From an uncultured Pelagibacteraceae bacterium (GTDB lineage: Bacteria > Pseudomonadota > Alphaproteobacteria > Pelagibacterales > Pelagibacteraceae): a stretch of 64,000 nt of DNA. A program made the translations under genes and the position numbers. The notes beneath the pieces were generated by a model that saw only the letters and a program-made list of their open reading frames with translations, was not told the DNA's origin and did no database searches. The stretch spans positions 1 to 64,000 of the forward strand of contig CACGDZ010000002.1 of assembly GCA_902571955.1 (NCBI GenBank), in the 5' to 3' direction. The first letter of the stretch is position 1, and every line of letters begins with the position of its first letter. Positions 8,620 through 17,873 of the stretch are shown in pieces.

Positions 8620-9275
8620 GATCTTTGTCCAAAGATACCAGAACCTACACGAACATATGTTGACAAATTTTTTGCAGCAATAAGAAAATCTGATGACATT
8701 CCCATACTTAACTCGTTAAAACCTAAATTTTTATTTAATTTTTTCATCTCTTCAAAATAGCCCTCTGGATTGATACTTAAAGGAGGAATACACATTAAAC
8801 CAACACAATCTAAATCTAGTGCTTTACAGTAAGAAACTAATTCGGTTAATTCATTTTTATTTACTCCTGATTTTTGATCCTCATCACCAATATTTACCTG
8901 CAAAAATATTTTAATTTTTTTATTAATTTTATCCTGTTCAACTGCAATTTTTTTTGCAAGCTTTTTACTATCGACCGAGTGAATATAATCAAATAATTGA
9001 ACTGCAAATTTTACTTTATTAGTCTGTAACTTTCCAATCATGTGTAAATTAATTTTAGAATTTTTTTTTTTAATTTCTGACCATTTTTCTAGTGCCTCCT
9101 GAACTTTATTTTCACCAAAATCTAGATGGCCATAATCAATAAGGGGTAAAATTTTTTCAATTTTAAAAGTTTTAGATACTGCTATAATTTTTGGATAATT
9201 ATTAATATTATGCTCATCCAAATGAAGTTTGATATTGTTTTCAATATTTAATAAATTTTTTACTATATTATGCAT
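8616..9275 (-). CDS. yggS: PLP homeostasis protein, YggS/PROSC family
   Basis: This alanine-racemase-like TIM barrel binds pyridoxal 5'-phosphate and balances vitamin B6 pools. It has 219 aa. The PLP lysine lies in IIAVSKTF (about residue 35). FGENKVQEALEKW, HMIGKLQTNK, LQVNIGDEDQKSG and the C-terminal LSMGMSSDF and VRVGSGIFG are the standard family blocks. Here HMIGKLQTN replaces the commoner HFIGxLQxNK. It is divergent from the ThiE-like gene with overlapping or nearly touching starts. Confidence 0.95.
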   Translation of the reverse strand: MHNIVKNLLNIENNIKLHLDEHNINNYPKIIAVSKTFKIEKILPLIDYGHLDFGENKVQEALEKWSEIKKKNSKINLHMIGKLQTNKVKFAVQLFDYIHSVDSKKLAKKIAVEQDKINKKIKIFLQVNIGDEDQKSGVNKNELTELVSYCKALDLDCVGLMCIPPLSINPEGYFEEMKKLNKNLGFNELSMGMSSDFLIAAKNLSTYVRVGSGIFGQRS

Positions 9276-9281
9276 ATAAAT

Positions 9282-9800
9282 ATGGTCAGAAAATATTACT
9301 TTATCAGTAAATTTGAAAGAAATAATATTGATAAATTAGATAAACAAACAGGTGTAATTTATAGAAATTATAATTCAAAATTTCATAATGAAGAACTCAT
9401 TCTTAAAATTAAAAATTATTGTAAAAAAAAGAGAATTGAATTTTATTTATCAAATAACATTAAACTAGCAATTAAATTAGATTTAGATGGAGCGTATATT
9501 CCATCTTTCAATAAAACCACAAAACATCTATCGTTTTCTTATAAAAAAAACTTTTGTTTAATTGGGTCTGCTCACAATATTAAAGAGATAAAAATTAAAG
9601 AAATTCAGAATGTAAAAAAAATTTTTATATCATCTGTATTCAAAAAAAATAATAATTATTTAGGTATTAATAGGTTTAAATTGATATCTAACTTTACAAA
9701 AAAGAAAATTGTTGCCTTAGGTGGTATTTCAAAAAAAAATAGAAAAAAACTTAACTTATTGTTAAGACAAGAATTTGCAGGAATTTCATATTTTGAATAA
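9282..9800 (+). CDS. Short, divergent thiamine-phosphate-synthase-like (ThiE/TenI) protein
   Basis: The 172-aa protein follows the TMP synthase-like barrel in outline: GVIYRNYNSKF near the start, LDLDGAYIPSF (equivalent to DGVHLGQ), FCLIGSAHNIKEI (equivalent to IGVSAHS), and VALGGISKKN (equivalent to the AIGGI phosphate loop). It is shorter than true ThiE (about 210 aa), and the pyrophosphate-binding residues are not convincingly kept. Function may be altered or lost. A start at 9270 would overlap yggS; ATG 9282 (MVRKYYF) is preferred. It ends one base before a strong terminator. Confidence 0.7.
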   Translation: MVRKYYFISKFERNNIDKLDKQTGVIYRNYNSKFHNEELILKIKNYCKKKRIEFYLSNNIKLAIKLDLDGAYIPSFNKTTKHLSFSYKKNFCLIGSAHNIKEIKIKEIQNVKKIFISSVFKKNNNYLGINRFKLISNFTKKKIVALGGISKKNRKKLNLLLRQEFAGISYFE

Positions 9801-9830
9801 AAAAAAGGCCCCGTAAAGGGGCCCTTTTTT
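9801..9830 (+). terminator. Rho-independent terminator, probably bidirectional
   Basis: An A6 tract, a 6-bp stem GGCCCC (9807-9812) with GGGGCC (9818-9823), loop GTAAA, then C and T6. GC-rich stems of this kind are very rare in this AT-rich window. It lies between the 3' ends of the ThiE-like gene (plus) and the porin gene (minus), and the flanking A and T tracts let it act in both directions. Confidence 0.9.
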
Positions 9831-9849
9831 AAAAATTATCTAGTCTATA

Positions 9850-10803
9850 TTAGAATGCAAATGATGCACTTAATGACCAGTATTCAAAGTCTTCGTTAGT
9901 TGCTGTAGTGTGGTTTGTATTTTCACCTTCTTTCATAGAAGCTGCAATAGTCATTCCACCAGCAGTATAAGAAGCGCTAATTACGCTGTACTCAGCATCA
10001 GTTGGGTCACCACCTTTTTCGATAGTATCCTCACCGTATGTAACTGAAAGCTCATCACTTATTGTGTAAGAAATAGCAAATGATGATAACTCTTGGTCAC
10101 TTGAAGCTGTTCCTACGTCAAACTCAGAGTTTGTTGCAGTTACTGTTACTGGACCATAAGCATAAGATAGATGCCATGCTGTTTGATCACCTGATAGAGC
10201 AACTGTAGTTCCTACTTCATCAGTTGAAGAGTACTTAGCAGTTAAACCTTCAATACCAGTGTAAGCTAAAGAATAACCTGTAGCTGACTCTCTGTTACTA
10301 CCTTGTGGTTGGTATGAAGCTGAAATAGCTAAACCATCCATTAATGATGGTAAAGTATACAGAACAGAATTATCTCCTGGACCTGTATCTTTTTGTGCTA
10401 TAGCTGTGATTGCTCCTCTAGCACCATCAAAAGTATCCCAGACGTTACCTGCTGCAGAAGCGTCCATAGCAGTTGTTGCTGAACTTCCACCTTCACCTGA
10501 GAATACTAGTGTACCTAATTCATCAGATGATACAGTCACTGAGTGACCATCAAATGGTAAAGTGTCATCCGCTTGGTCGATTGTAAATGATAGAGAAACA
10601 TTTAAACCATTATCTAGTTCACCAGAACCAGACATTGTAACTTGGTTTCCCATTGAGAATGTTGTTCCAGCATTTAATGACTCACCAGAATAACCTTCCA
10701 TTGCAATTGATGCAGCACCAGACACTGATAATGCACCAGCATGTGCTGATACAGATACAAGTGAAGCTGCTAGTGCAGTCAATCCTACTTTTTTAATGTT
10801 CAT
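9850..10803 (-). CDS. Major outer-membrane porin
   Basis: This is a 317-aa Gram-negative porin. A classical signal peptide (MNIKKVGLTALAASLVSVSAHA, about 22 residues, cleavage before GALSV) precedes many short amphipathic beta strands rich in Ser, Thr, Gly and Tyr, and the chain ends in SLSASFAF with the terminal Phe needed for BAM-dependent insertion. Codons are strikingly different from neighbours (GCT/GGT/ACT/TCA-rich, higher GC), and a perfect AAGGAG ribosome site lies upstream; both point to very high expression. It is transcribed alone between a terminator and a divergent promoter region. Substrate specificity is unknown. Confidence 0.92.
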   Translation of the reverse strand: MNIKKVGLTALAASLVSVSAHAGALSVSGAASIAMEGYSGESLNAGTTFSMGNQVTMSGSGELDNGLNVSLSFTIDQADDTLPFDGHSVTVSSDELGTLVFSGEGGSSATTAMDASAAGNVWDTFDGARGAITAIAQKDTGPGDNSVLYTLPSLMDGLAISASYQPQGSNRESATGYSLAYTGIEGLTAKYSSTDEVGTTVALSGDQTAWHLSYAYGPVTVTATNSEFDVGTASSDQELSSFAISYTISDELSVTYGEDTIEKGGDPTDAEYSVISASYTAGGMTIAASMKEGENTNHTTATNEDFEYWSLSASFAF

Positions 10804-11009
10804 ATTAATTACTCCTTAATTTAATTGTTATTATTAATAATAAACACTGATTTTATATCCTCAATTCGAGCTCGATTTCCCTCAAAACTCCTAATTTTAT
10901 TATTATTTTTGAAAAGTGTTGCAAATTTACATCACTTTATTCAGTTATTTCATGGAAATATTCGATATTTTAAAGATATATAGTAGATATAAGACAAAAT
11001 TAAAACAGC
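10804..11009. promoter_or_regulatory. Divergent promoter region of the porin and DUF3576 lipoprotein genes
   Basis: These 206 bp hold the control signals for the highly expressed porin on the minus strand and the lipoprotein gene on the plus strand. The minus strand has a strong AAGGAG about 8 nt before the porin ATG, and at 10863-10878 a GC-containing palindrome (perfect core TCGAGCTCGA at 10866-10875) that stands out in AT-rich DNA. TTGCAA and TATAAA-like boxes are present, but spacing is not ideal, so no exact promoter is assigned. Confidence 0.6.
10863..10878. promoter_or_regulatory. Candidate operator palindrome upstream of the porin gene
   Basis: The perfect 10-bp palindrome TCGAGCTCGA is flanked by AAT/TTT so that a 16-bp dyad with a single mismatch pair forms. 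It sits about 60 bp upstream of the porin start codon, a position that fits an operator or 5'-leader element. No binding protein is known from the sequence. Confidence 0.35.
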
Positions 11010-11582
11010 ATGAAATTATCTCAATCAAAAAAGATCTTAATTTTTTTAATATTTTTACCGTTTGTATTAATATCATGCAAAGGACCTGAGGGAAAATTTA
11101 AGTTACCAGGTGGAGACGCAAGGAAAACACCGGCGGACCCACAAAAAAGAGTTGAACAAAATTTAAAGGAAGGTCGTGGATTTAGATTTGATGATGCTTT
11201 AAAAAAAAGAGGTGGTGTATTCGATTTTGCAAGTTCAAACGAGCTTTGGAGAGCCTCTTTAGATGTAATTGAATTTATGCCACTATCATCTGTTAATTAC
11301 AGTGGTGGTATTATTATTACTGACTGGTATTCAGAAGGTAACTCACCAAATGAAAGTATTAAAATTTCAATTAGATTTCTAACTAATGAAATAAGATCCG
11401 ATGCTTTACAAATAAAAATTTTTAATAGAAAATGTACAGACTCATATCTAAATTGTAAATTAACCGAGTTAGATGGAAATTTAAAAAAAGAATTAACAAA
11501 AGAAATTTTAAAAAAAGCAACTAGATACAAAATAGAACAAGCAACAGACTATAAACATCCTGATATTAAGAAAAAGAAGTAG
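11010..11582 (+). CDS. DUF3576 outer-membrane lipoprotein
   Basis: The 190-aa protein has a lipoprotein signal peptide: basic start, hydrophobic run ILIFLIFLPFVLI and a lipobox ending in Cys at about residue 23 (ISCKG). The body contains FDFASSNELWRASLDVIEFMPLSSVNYSGG and TDWYS, the hallmark of the DUF3576 family, which in Alphaproteobacteria lies next to leuS as here. The molecular role is not established; a cell-envelope role is an inference from the lipobox and from lptE two genes on. Confidence 0.88.
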   Translation: MKLSQSKKILIFLIFLPFVLISCKGPEGKFKLPGGDARKTPADPQKRVEQNLKEGRGFRFDDALKKRGGVFDFASSNELWRASLDVIEFMPLSSVNYSGGIIITDWYSEGNSPNESIKISIRFLTNEIRSDALQIKIFNRKCTDSYLNCKLTELDGNLKKELTKEILKKATRYKIEQATDYKHPDIKKKK

Positions 11583-11614
11583 ACTTTTAGCGTGATAATG
11601 TAAAATAACTTACC

Positions 11615-14152
11615 GTGGAAAGATATAATTTTAAATTAATAGAAAAAAAGTGGCAAAAATTTTGGGAAGAAAATAAAACTTTTTCAACCAAGACTGATAA
11701 AAATAAAAAAAAATTTTACTGCTTAGAAATGTTTCCATATCCATCAGGGAAAATTCACATGGGCCATGTTAGAAATTATACAATTGGAGATGTTTTGGCC
11801 AGATACAAATCTTTAAGTGGATATAATGTTCTTCATCCAATGGGCTGGGACTCATTTGGGATGCCTGCAGAAAACGCGGCAAGACAAAATAATTTAGATC
11901 CTAAATCATGGACAGAAACTAATATTTCTAAAATGAAATCACAATTAAAACAGCTAGGACTTGCTATAGATTGGGATCGAGAAATTTCTACTTGTTCAGA
12001 TGATTATTATAAACACCAACAGGCATTTTTTCTTGAATTACTCGAAAAAAAACTGGTTTATAGAAAAGAAAACTACGTAAATTGGGATCCTGTAGATCAA
12101 ACTGTACTTGCGAATGAACAAGTTATTGATGGAAAAGGCTGGAGATCTGGTGCAGTTGTAGAGAGAAAAAAATTAAACCAGTGGTTTTTTAATATATCTA
12201 AATTTTCTCAGGATCTTTTAGATGGATTAGAGAATTTAAATTCCTGGCCAAATAAAGTCAAAATTATGCAAAAAAATTGGATCGGTAAATCATTTGGAAG
12301 TGAAATAAATTTTAAAATTGAAGGAGATTTACCTGTAGAAAATATAAAATGTTTTACAACAAGACCTGACACACTTTTTGGATTTTCTTTTTTAGCCCTT
12401 TCAATTGATCATGAAATTTCTAATTTCTATAAGGAAAATAGTGAATTTCTAAAATTCAAAGAGGAATGTTCAAAAACCGGAACCACTGAAGAAGCTATTG
12501 CTGTTGGTGAAAAAATTGGCTTTAAAACTAATTTAAAAGCATTAAATCCATTAGATCCAAAGCAAAAAGTACCTGTTTATTTTGCTAATTTCGTATTAAT
12601 GGATTATGGATTTGGTGCAGTTTTTGGTTGTCCAGCTCATGATCAGAGAGACTTTGATTTTGCTAAAAAATATAATTTAGAAATTAAAACAGTGGTTAAG
12701 CCAAATGATGAAGATGAAAATTTTGAGGTGAAAGATGAGGCGTATTCAGGGCCTGGAAAAATAATTAATTCAAATTTTTTAGATGGATTAAATGCTCCTG
12801 ATGTTTCGGTTATTGAAACCATTAAAATTCTTGAGGAAAGAAAATTAGGAAAAAAACAAATTAATTTTCGATTAAAAGATTGGGGTGTCTCACGACAACG
12901 ATATTGGGGTTGTCCAATACCTATTGCTTATGATGAAACAGGAAAACCTCATCCTATTCCAAAAACAATGTTGCCAGTAAAACTACCACAAAACATTAAT
13001 TTAAACATTAAAGGTAACCCTCTTGATGATTTAAAAAATTGGAAAGAGGTCATCATTAATGGAAAAAAATTAATTCGTGAAACCGATACGCTTGATACTT
13101 TTGTGTGTTCTTCATGGTATTTTTTAAGATTTTGTTCTCCAAATGAGGCAAATTATGGATTTAACCAAGATGATATCAGGTATTGGATGCCTGTTGATCA
13201 ATATATAGGTGGTGTCGAACACGCAATATTACATTTACTTTATTCTAGATTTTTTATGAGAGCACTTTCGTATAAGAATGATAATTTTAATATTAAGGAA
13301 CCATTTGAAGGTTTATTTACGCAAGGTATGGTGTGTCATGAAACCTATAAAGATCCAAATGATAATTGGGTAAGTCCAGATGAAATTGAGACAATTGAAG
13401 GAAAAAAATGTCTTAAAAAAAATCATTCAGTAGAAATTAAAGTTGGGCCATCCGAGTCAATGTCAAAATCAAAGAAAAATACTGTTGATCCTGAGTACAT
13501 AATTAAAAATTATGGAGCAGATGCTGCTAGATTATTTATTTTATCTGATAGCCCTCCAGAAAAAGATGTTCAATGGTCAGAGGAAGGGATAATGTCCTCT
13601 TTCAAGTTCATTCAAAAATTATGGAATTTACATCTAAGATTTATAGATAAAATTCAGGACAACAATGAAAAAGATGCTGATACTGATCTTGTCAAATATA
13701 CAAATAAATTTATTCAAAATATAACTAATAATCTTGAAAATTTTAGTTACAATAAAATTATAGCAAATATGCATGAAATGTATTCATATGTTAACAAACA
13801 AATTGAAAAAAATTATAAAAAAATAACACTTGAAGAAAATTATAAAAAAATTTTAATATCAATAATGCCAGTAATACCTCATTTTTCTCAGGAATGTTTA
13901 GAAATAATAAATGCTAATTCAAAAATACAATGGCCAACTTTTGATGAAAAATTATTTGAAGAAGACAAAATTAATATCGTAATCCAGATTAATGGAAAAA
14001 AAAGAAATGTAATTCAAGCAAATAAGAATCTAAAAGAAACGGACTTATTAAATATGATTAGTAGAGATGAAAAACTTAAAAAATACTTAGAAAATAAAAT
14101 AATAAAGAAAAAGATATATATTCAAGATAAACTGATAAATATTATTATATAG
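11615..14152 (+). CDS. leuS: Leucyl-tRNA synthetase
   Basis: This class I synthetase of 845 aa charges tRNA-Leu. The HIGH motif is seen as [14 protein letters not shown] near residue 45, the CP1 editing domain includes TTRPDTLFG, the [14 protein letters not shown] block belongs to the editing site, and the KMSKS loop reads [10 protein letters not shown]. Tryptophan-rich [15 protein letters not shown] is also typical. The start is GTG (11615; [13 protein letters not shown]), which aligns with the usual LeuRS N-terminus. It is followed two bases later by lptE. Confidence 0.98.
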   Translation: MERYNFKLIEKKWQKFWEENKTFSTKTDKNKKKFYCLEMFPYPSGKIHMGHVRNYTIGDVLARYKSLSGYNVLHPMGWDSFGMPAENAARQNNLDPKSWTETNISKMKSQLKQLGLAIDWDREISTCSDDYYKHQQAFFLELLEKKLVYRKENYVNWDPVDQTVLANEQVIDGKGWRSGAVVERKKLNQWFFNISKFSQDLLDGLENLNSWPNKVKIMQKNWIGKSFGSEINFKIEGDLPVENIKCFTTRPDTLFGFSFLALSIDHEISNFYKENSEFLKFKEECSKTGTTEEAIAVGEKIGFKTNLKALNPLDPKQKVPVYFANFVLMDYGFGAVFGCPAHDQRDFDFAKKYNLEIKTVVKPNDEDENFEVKDEAYSGPGKIINSNFLDGLNAPDVSVIETIKILEERKLGKKQINFRLKDWGVSRQRYWGCPIPIAYDETGKPHPIPKTMLPVKLPQNINLNIKGNPLDDLKNWKEVIINGKKLIRETDTLDTFVCSSWYFLRFCSPNEANYGFNQDDIRYWMPVDQYIGGVEHAILHLLYSRFFMRALSYKNDNFNIKEPFEGLFTQGMVCHETYKDPNDNWVSPDEIETIEGKKCLKKNHSVEIKVGPSESMSKSKKNTVDPEYIIKNYGADAARLFILSDSPPEKDVQWSEEGIMSSFKFIQKLWNLHLRFIDKIQDNNEKDADTDLVKYTNKFIQNITNNLENFSYNKIIANMHEMYSYVNKQIEKNYKKITLEENYKKILISIMPVIPHFSQECLEIINANSKIQWPTFDEKLFEEDKINIVIQINGKKRNVIQANKNLKETDLLNMISRDEKLKKYLENKIIKKKIYIQDKLINIII

Positions 14153-14154
14153 AT

Positions 14155-14610
14155 ATGAACAAAAATATAATTTTCTTAGTACTACTTATATTTTTAAATC
14201 AATGTGGTTATTCACCAATTTATAAAGGAAGCACGAAATCTGATATTAATATTAAAATAATTAATATTGAAGGTGACAAAGAGTTTAATAACAAAATTAA
14301 TTCTAATATAAGGAAATATTATAATAATAACTCAGAAAAAAGGTATTTAATCTCAATAAAATCTAGAATTGAAAAAAATACGATAACAAAAGATAGCAAG
14401 GGCAAAATAACTAATTACGAGATTATTGCTATTGTAGCATTTGAAATTAATCATAATGGCGAAAAGAATAATTTCACTCTAAGAGAAAGCTTGAAAATTA
14501 TAAATAATGACGACTCATTTGAACAAAGAAAATACGAAAATGTAATTAAAGATAATTTTGCATCATCAATGATCGAAAAATTAGTAATAAAATTAAATAC
14601 ATTAAAGTGA
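14155..14610 (+). CDS. lptE: LPS-assembly lipoprotein LptE
   Basis: This is a 151-aa lipoprotein: hydrophobic signal FLVLLIFLNQ, lipobox Cys at about residue 17 followed by GYSPIY, the conserved (C)GYxP(L/I)Y opening of LptE. The rest predicts a small alpha/beta domain with NYEIIAIVAFEI. LptE plugs the LptD barrel that inserts LPS in the outer membrane. The order leuS-lptE-holA is the usual alphaproteobacterial and proteobacterial context and supports the call although sequence conservation is low. Its TGA overlaps the GTG of holA. Confidence 0.85.
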   Translation: MNKNIIFLVLLIFLNQCGYSPIYKGSTKSDINIKIINIEGDKEFNNKINSNIRKYYNNNSEKRYLISIKSRIEKNTITKDSKGKITNYEIIAIVAFEINHNGEKNNFTLRESLKIINNDDSFEQRKYENVIKDNFASSMIEKLVIKLNTLK

Positions 14611-15608
14611 TAAAAAAATCATTTCAACTCCATCAGAATAAATTAAATGATTACAAACATTATCTATTTTACGGTGTTAACGAGGGATCAAAATATGACA
14701 AAATTGAGGAGCTTTTATCTGATACAGATAAAAATAACATATTTAAATATGATGAAAAAGATCTGCTTAATAATGAAAAAATTTTTTTTGATCAAGTACT
14801 GACAAATTCTTTATTTAGCGAAAAAAAAATTATTATAGTAAACAGGGCAACAGACAAGTTCTATCAATTATTTAAAGAAGTAAATGATAAAGATACTAGT
14901 AGTTTAGTGATAATAAATTCTGGAATTTTAGAAAAAAAATCAAAATTAAGAAATTTGTTCGAAAAAGCAAATAATTTTGCTTGTGTGGCTTTTTATGAAG
15001 ATACCCAGGAAACTTTAATTAAAATAGCCTCAAAATTTTTTAAAGAAAATAAAATACCAATTTCTCAATCAGATATAAACCTAATTGTAAATAAGTGTTC
15101 TGGAGATAGGGGAATTTTAAAAAATGAAATTCATAAAATTAAATATTTTACTTTGAATAATAAAAAAATAACTTCAGACCAAATATCAAAATTAACTAAT
15201 TTAATTGAGAACTTTAATATTTTTGAATTAACAAATAATTGTTTAGCAAAAAACAAAAATAAAACATTAAACATATTAAACGAAAATATTTTTGACAATA
15301 CAGATTGTATAATGATTGTTAGAACTTTTTTATCAAAAGCAAAAAAAATTTATGAATTAAGAAAAGCATATGAAAAAAATAAAAATTTAGATCTAACAAT
15401 AAACAGTTCAAAACCACCAATTTTTTGGAAAGAAAAAGAAATAACCAAAAAACAAATCTTTAGTTGGTCACTTATAGATATAAAGAAATTAATTTACAGC
15501 CTAAATAAATTGGAACTTGAAGTTAAAAAAAATTTAGATGCTTCAATATACTTGATTACAGATTTTATTGTTTATCAAGCATCTTTGAAATCTAATAATT
15601 CAACTTAA
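14607..15608 (+). CDS. holA: DNA polymerase III delta subunit
   Basis: HolA is the clamp-loader subunit that opens the beta sliding clamp. The protein is 333 aa with the N-terminal KHYLFYGVNEGSKYDKIEEL (AAA+ -like but without a Walker A, as in delta), a middle domain with IIIVNRATDK, and a helical C-terminal domain. The GTG start at 14607 overlaps the lptE stop (GTGA), implying coupling. It converges on parB, overlapping the 3' end by 17 bp. Confidence 0.88.
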   Translation: MIKKSFQLHQNKLNDYKHYLFYGVNEGSKYDKIEELLSDTDKNNIFKYDEKDLLNNEKIFFDQVLTNSLFSEKKIIIVNRATDKFYQLFKEVNDKDTSSLVIINSGILEKKSKLRNLFEKANNFACVAFYEDTQETLIKIASKFFKENKIPISQSDINLIVNKCSGDRGILKNEIHKIKYFTLNNKKITSDQISKLTNLIENFNIFELTNNCLAKNKNKTLNILNENIFDNTDCIMIVRTFLSKAKKIYELRKAYEKNKNLDLTINSSKPPIFWKEKEITKKQIFSWSLIDIKKLIYSLNKLELEVKKNLDASIYLITDFIVYQASLKSNNST

Positions 15609-16434
15609 TTATATTTATAATTTTATTTAATTGATCTAAATCTTTATATTCAAAACTTATTTTACCCTTATTTCTTTTATTATTTTGTATATCGACATTT
15701 AAACCAATTTTATTTGAAATAGATAATTCCAAGGCTATGATATTAGTATCTTTAGATATTTTTGTTCGTACTATTTTTTTTTTAAATATTTTTACAAAAT
15801 TCTCAGTTTGTCTGACAGAAAGTTTTTTTTCAACAATCTTTGAAGCCACAAAAGAAGCGTTTTCAAGACCAACTAAAATTTTTGCATGTCCAGGTGTAAT
15901 TTTTTGAGCTTCGATTAGTTTTATTACATCATCAGGTAAATTTAAAAGTCTTAGTGAATTGGTTATGTAACTTCTGCTTTTACCAATAAATTTTGACACT
16001 TTTTCTTGATCATAAGAAAATTCATCAATTAATTTTTTATATCCCTGTGCTTCCTCAAGTGGATTTAAATCATGTCTTTGGACATTTTCAACAATTGCAA
16101 ATTCTAACGACCTTAAATCGTCTGCCTGCGTAACTACTACAGGTACATTGTGAAGACCTGCCCTTTGAGCTGCAAGCCATCTTCTTTCTCCAGCAATTAT
16201 TTCATATTTTGATTTTTCATTATTTGAATATCTTACGATTATAGGCTGTATCACTCCTCTTTGTTTTATTGAATTTGTTAAATCCTCTAAACCAGCTTTG
16301 TCAAATATTTTTCTTGGTTGATATTTATTTGGTACTAAATCACTAATTGGTAAATGATTTTTTTCAGGCTCTACTTTTGTTTCACCTATTAATGAAGACA
16401 GGCCTCGACCTAATCCTTTTTTAATTTTATCCAT
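15592..16434 (-). CDS. parB: Chromosome-partitioning protein ParB
   Basis: This 280-aa protein opens with KKGLGRGLSSLIGE, the ParB N-terminal box that contacts ParA. The CTPase/nuclease-fold block follows with LVPNKYQPRKIFD, IIAGERRWLAAQRAG and VENVQRHDLNPLEEA (CTP-binding motifs), then the helix-turn-helix that reads parS, with KSRSYITNSLRLLNL. A C-terminal dimer domain follows. It lies directly after parA (one-base overlap) and its target site parS is within rsmG, about 1.4 kb upstream in the same operon. Confidence 0.97.
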   Translation of the reverse strand: MDKIKKGLGRGLSSLIGETKVEPEKNHLPISDLVPNKYQPRKIFDKAGLEDLTNSIKQRGVIQPIIVRYSNNEKSKYEIIAGERRWLAAQRAGLHNVPVVVTQADDLRSLEFAIVENVQRHDLNPLEEAQGYKKLIDEFSYDQEKVSKFIGKSRSYITNSLRLLNLPDDVIKLIEAQKITPGHAKILVGLENASFVASKIVEKKLSVRQTENFVKIFKKKIVRTKISKDTNIIALELSISNKIGLNVDIQNNKRNKGKISFEYKDLDQLNKIINIIKLNY

Positions 16435-17228
16435 TAAGCAGCGCTCCCTATTGTTGTTTCTTGGTTTATAAATTCATCAGTAAAACTAAAATATGATTTA
16501 CTACCCGGACAGGTCTTATCATAAATCAAAACTGGCATACCATGGGAGGGTGCTTCTGAAAGTCTGACATTCCTTGGTATGACAGTTGAGTAAACTTTTT
16601 CTCTAAAATAATCCCTAGCTTCTTTCTCAACTTGTGATGAAAGCTTATTTCTTTTGTCGTACATAGTTAAAAGTATACCCCTGATTTTCAAATCTGGATT
16701 TAAACTTACTTTTATCCTGTCGATTGTTTTCATTAGCTGTGTTAACCCTTCTAAAGCAAAAAACTCTGTCTGAAGTGGCACCAATAGAGAGTTTGAACTT
16801 ACAAGTGCCATTACTGTCAACAAGCTTAACGAAGGTGGGCAATCGATCAAGACATAATCATATAATCTTCTAGAATCGTTTAAATATGCGGTTAATTTAG
16901 TATTTAGTATAAATGCTCTATTGTTGTCATCAGCTGTCTCTACTTCTAAGCCCGATAAATCTACATTAGATGTTATAATATCTAAATTTTCAAACTGTGT
17001 TTTTTTAATTACTTCACTAATTTCTCTAGTTCCATTCAAAACCCCATAAATTGTATCACTTGAGTTATCCATATTAGATAATCCTAGACCTGTGGTAGCA
17101 TTACCTTGTGGATCTAGGTCAATTACTAAAATTTTTTTATCTGTCTGAGATAAACCTGCTGCAAGATTTATCACCGTAGTAGTTTTTCCAACCCCACCCT
17201 TTTGATTTATTACTGAAATAATTTGCAT
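16434..17228 (-). CDS. parA: Chromosome-partitioning ATPase ParA/Soj
   Basis: This 264-aa deviant-Walker ATPase moves replicated origins. The N-terminal VINQKGGVGKTTTVINLA contains the Walker A with the signature lysine. DLDPQGNATTGLG is the A' motif, YDYVLIDCPPSLSLL is Walker B. The chain ends shortly after YFSFTDEFI. It lies one base after rsmG and overlaps parB by one base. The enzyme binds DNA nonspecifically and is released by ParB-parS complexes. Confidence 0.98.
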   Translation of the reverse strand: MQIISVINQKGGVGKTTTVINLAAGLSQTDKKILVIDLDPQGNATTGLGLSNMDNSSDTIYGVLNGTREISEVIKKTQFENLDIITSNVDLSGLEVETADDNNRAFILNTKLTAYLNDSRRLYDYVLIDCPPSLSLLTVMALVSSNSLLVPLQTEFFALEGLTQLMKTIDRIKVSLNPDLKIRGILLTMYDKRNKLSSQVEKEARDYFREKVYSTVIPRNVRLSEAPSHGMPVLIYDKTCPGSKSYFSFTDEFINQETTIGSAA

Positions 17229-17873
17229 TTAATTTTTTTTTTTAATCTTTTTAATATTTATTAAAAATGAGTCTTTACTTGTTAAACTTTTCTTTTCTAT
17301 ATACTCCAGCTCCCAATTTTTTTTGGAATTTTCAAAAATTTTTTTTCCACTTTTCCCCATAAAAAAAATTAAATTTTTATATTTCAAAAAATTTTCATAT
17401 ACTAATTCTAAAACTACTGGCATTGGTTTAAATGCTCTGGACATTATCGTTCCTGTTTCTATATTTTTTATTTCAAAAATATTTTTTTGAAAAACTTTTG
17501 TGTTTAAATTTAATTTTTTTGAAACTTCCTTTAAAAAATGGCTTTTATGATAACTTTTTTCATAAAGGTGCACATTCATATTATTTTTCATATTTTTTAG
17601 TATAATTGCCACGATTATACCCGGCATGCCTCCTCCTGAACCTATATCTGTGGTTGTATCACTATTTAAGTCAACAAAATCAATAATTTGTGCTGAATCT
17701 ATAATATGACGGTCAATTATAGCCTTTTTTGATGCTGTATTTTGGCTAATTATGTTGATTTTTTTATTTTTTTCAAGAACCATGGATATATAGTTTTCAA
17801 AGTCCAAAAATGTTTCACGTGAAACATTTAAGTGATTGATTCTAGAATAAGAATTTAAAATTTCCTGATCCAT
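17229..17873 (-). CDS. rsmG: 16S rRNA m7G527 methyltransferase RsmG (GidB)
   Basis: RsmG methylates N7 of G527 in 16S rRNA with SAM. It has 214 aa. The N-terminal NVSRETFLDFENY is the conserved RsmG block and, at DNA level, contains the parS palindrome. The SAM-binding motif is TDIGSGGGMPGIIVAI, and TIMSRAFKP is the catalytic-region motif. The start ATG overlaps the mnmG TAA. The gene is in the conserved mnmG-rsmG-parA-parB operon. Confidence 0.96.
   Translation of the reverse strand: MDQEILNSYSRINHLNVSRETFLDFENYISMVLEKNKKINIISQNTASKKAIIDRHIIDSAQIIDFVDLNSDTTTDIGSGGGMPGIIVAIILKNMKNNMNVHLYEKSYHKSHFLKEVSKKLNLNTKVFQKNIFEIKNIETGTIMSRAFKPMPVVLELVYENFLKYKNLIFFMGKSGKKIFENSKKNWELEYIEKKSLTSKDSFLINIKKIKKKN
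17811..17826. promoter_or_regulatory. parS centromere site (ParB binding)
   Basis: TGTTTCACGTGAAACA is a perfect 16-bp palindrome identical to the widely conserved bacterial parS consensus. It lies in the coding sequence of rsmG (codons of NVSRETF), about 0.6 kb from parA, and about 11 kb from the predicted origin. I noticed no second copy in the window. Confidence 0.95.
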
